Shown here one piece after another: positions 63,093 through 64,000 of a stretch of 64,000 nt of DNA. Origin of the DNA: Anseranas semipalmata. Lineage: Eukaryota; Chordata; Aves; Anseriformes; Anseranatidae. Numbering within the stretch: position 1 is the stretch's first letter; the number at the start of each line of letters is the position of its first letter. The notes under the pieces were generated by a model that ran no database searches, was not told the DNA's origin, and saw only the letters and a list, made by a program, of their open reading frames with translations. The translations under genes and the position numbers were made by a program. Where the stretch lies: assembly GCA_013399115.1 (NCBI GenBank), contig VXAA01003989.1, positions 316,284-380,283 of the forward strand, given 5' to 3'.

Positions 63093-63296
63093 GCTTTTTC
63101 TTTTCTTTTTTCTTCTCTTTTTCTTTTTTTCTTTTTTCTTTTTCTTTTTCTTTTTCTTTTTCTTTTTTTTCTTTTTGTTTTTGTTTTTCTATTTCTTTTC
63201 CTTTTCCTTTTCTTTTTTCTTTTTCCCTTTCCTTTTCTTTTTTCTTTTTTCTTTTCCTTTTTCCTTTTTCCTTTTTTCTTTTTTCTTTTTCTTTCA
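63093..63296. repeat. Long polypyrimidine tract (CTTTT-rich)
   Basis: About 200 bases composed almost only of T and C, with just two G and one A interruptions, in irregular TTTTC, TTTTTC and TTTTCC units. The - strand is purine-only, which generates a spurious Lys/Glu/Arg open frame. It is a second triplex-prone tract, less regular than the one at 11517-11658. Confidence 0.95.
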
Positions 63297-64000
63297 AGGT
63301 ATGTTCACTGAGACAAGCACTTTATGAACACTCATCTAGCCTTCCATGTGCAGTATTTAATGTGAAGCAAATCTTTGGTTTTGAAAGCCAAGCAGCATCT
63401 GCCACTAAGAACTTCTCAGAAATCTAGAAAAGCTAAAAATCACACTTCTTACTTGCTGAACTTTTCTTCCCCTGTTCATGACATATTGAGAAGGTAGGGT
63501 ATTTTACTCAAAATCTTGATTTCATAAAGCTTCCTATCACAGAACACTTTACCAGGAAAACAATAACCGTGATCTGCAGTAATTGGTCTGTAATAAATGC
63601 CAATATGGATTCTCATACCCTGCTGTAAGAACAACTTTTTCTAATTTAATTTAATCTTCTTTGGATATCCATCATTAGCTACAAAGAATGATAAAAAAAA
63701 AAAGTTAAGAAATAATGAACACTGAAGTGAGGCTGCAGTTCTTGAAATGGAGAACGTACATCAGGAAAGATGATGAAGAAAATGTAGATGATGAAAATGT
63801 AGTGTCTGGCCTTTATCCTTTTTTCCACTACTGATAGAATAGAATAAGAATTAGGTACTTGTAGAAGCAAATAATAAAACAAAGTAACATTGATTTCCTC
63901 CTCCATCCTATAAAATTATTGATCTGTTTTTAATCTAATTGGCACTTGTGAAAATAAATGGAAAAAACAGTAGGCTATTTATGGGATTCAAGTATTTGTT

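Larger units (their letters stand above)
1..64000 (+). other. MYRIP: Internal part of the MYRIP gene
   Basis: The whole window lies within one split gene on the + strand. Eight coding blocks with flanking AG and GT join in a single reading frame and match vertebrate MYRIP in order. MYRIP is a Rab27a effector on melanosomes and secretory granules; it binds myosin VIIa and Va and actin, and acts as a protein kinase A anchor. The start codon and zinc-finger exons should lie upstream, and the coiled coil and C-terminus downstream. Intron sizes seen are 1,690, 631, 324, 1,589, 12,807, 3,137 and 8,793 bp, with partial introns of at least 20.5 kb and 12.9 kb at the edges. The identification rests on remembered family sequence, not on a search. 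Confidence 0.95.
51082..64000 (+). other. MYRIP: MYRIP intron, 5' part of at least 12.9 kb
   Basis: AT-rich intron running off the window. It holds a degraded CR1 reverse-transcriptase fragment, a CR1 tail with a pentanucleotide repeat, a possible extra exon at 59692-59754, a short N gap with suspicious flanks, and a long polypyrimidine tract, all listed separately. I saw no sequence resembling the exon that follows 50842-51081 in mammals. A moderately GC-rich block at about 56980-57430 has no recognised origin. Confidence 0.8.

Noticed and set aside
63010..63297. 95-codon Lys/Glu-rich open frame on the - strand
   Set aside because: It is a translation of the polypurine strand of a low-complexity tract.
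1..64000. tRNA, rRNA, CRISPR array, prokaryotic operon or phage content
   Set aside because: Nothing of the kind is seen; the gene structure and repeats are those of a vertebrate nuclear genome.

Overview
The window is vertebrate nuclear DNA, almost certainly from a bird. It is mostly non-coding, its coding blocks are short and bounded by GT/AG splice sites, and its recognisable interspersed repeats are avian-type CR1 LINE fragments plus one GC-rich long terminal repeat of a kind common in bird genomes. I cannot fix the species. A 22-N gap shows it is an assembled scaffold.

The window lies wholly inside one gene on the + strand, recognised as MYRIP (myosin VIIA and Rab interacting protein, also called Slac2-c or exophilin-8). 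Eight consecutive internal coding exons can be placed: 20496-20632, 22323-22403 (alternative start 22326), 23035-23132, 23457-23537, 25127-25276, 38084-38261, 41399-42048 and 50842-51081. They total 1,615 coding bases, join in frame at every junction, and follow the known vertebrate MYRIP protein from just after the N-terminal zinc finger to the acidic serine-rich segment before the C-terminal region. The first exons (start codon, first half of the Rab-binding domain, zinc finger) and the last exons (coiled coil, C-terminus, 3' UTR) are outside the window.

Layout: 1-20495 is intron with a long TTTTC microsatellite and CR1 pieces. 20496-25276 is a compact cluster of five exons. 25277-38083 is a 12.8-kb intron with no repeat I can recognise. 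38084-42048 holds two exons separated by an intron carrying an old CR1. 42049-50841 is an intron containing a complete solo LTR, 43465-44531, antisense to the gene and flanked by perfect 5-bp target duplications. 51082-64000 is the start of another long intron, with a degraded CR1 reverse-transcriptase fragment, a GGAAT/AGAAT microsatellite at a CR1 tail, a possible unannotated 63-bp exon at 59692-59754, the assembly gap, and a 200-bp polypyrimidine tract.

In known biology MYRIP links Rab27a on melanosomes and secretory granules to myosin VIIa, myosin Va and actin, and anchors protein kinase A. The exons here encode the second Rab-binding helix, the PKA-anchoring helical region and most of the myosin-binding middle. 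I found no second protein-coding gene, RNA gene or CRISPR array, and no novel multi-gene system. The best leads are the candidate extra exon, a tandem NAGNAG acceptor, the intact solo LTR, and a probable assembly artefact around the N gap.
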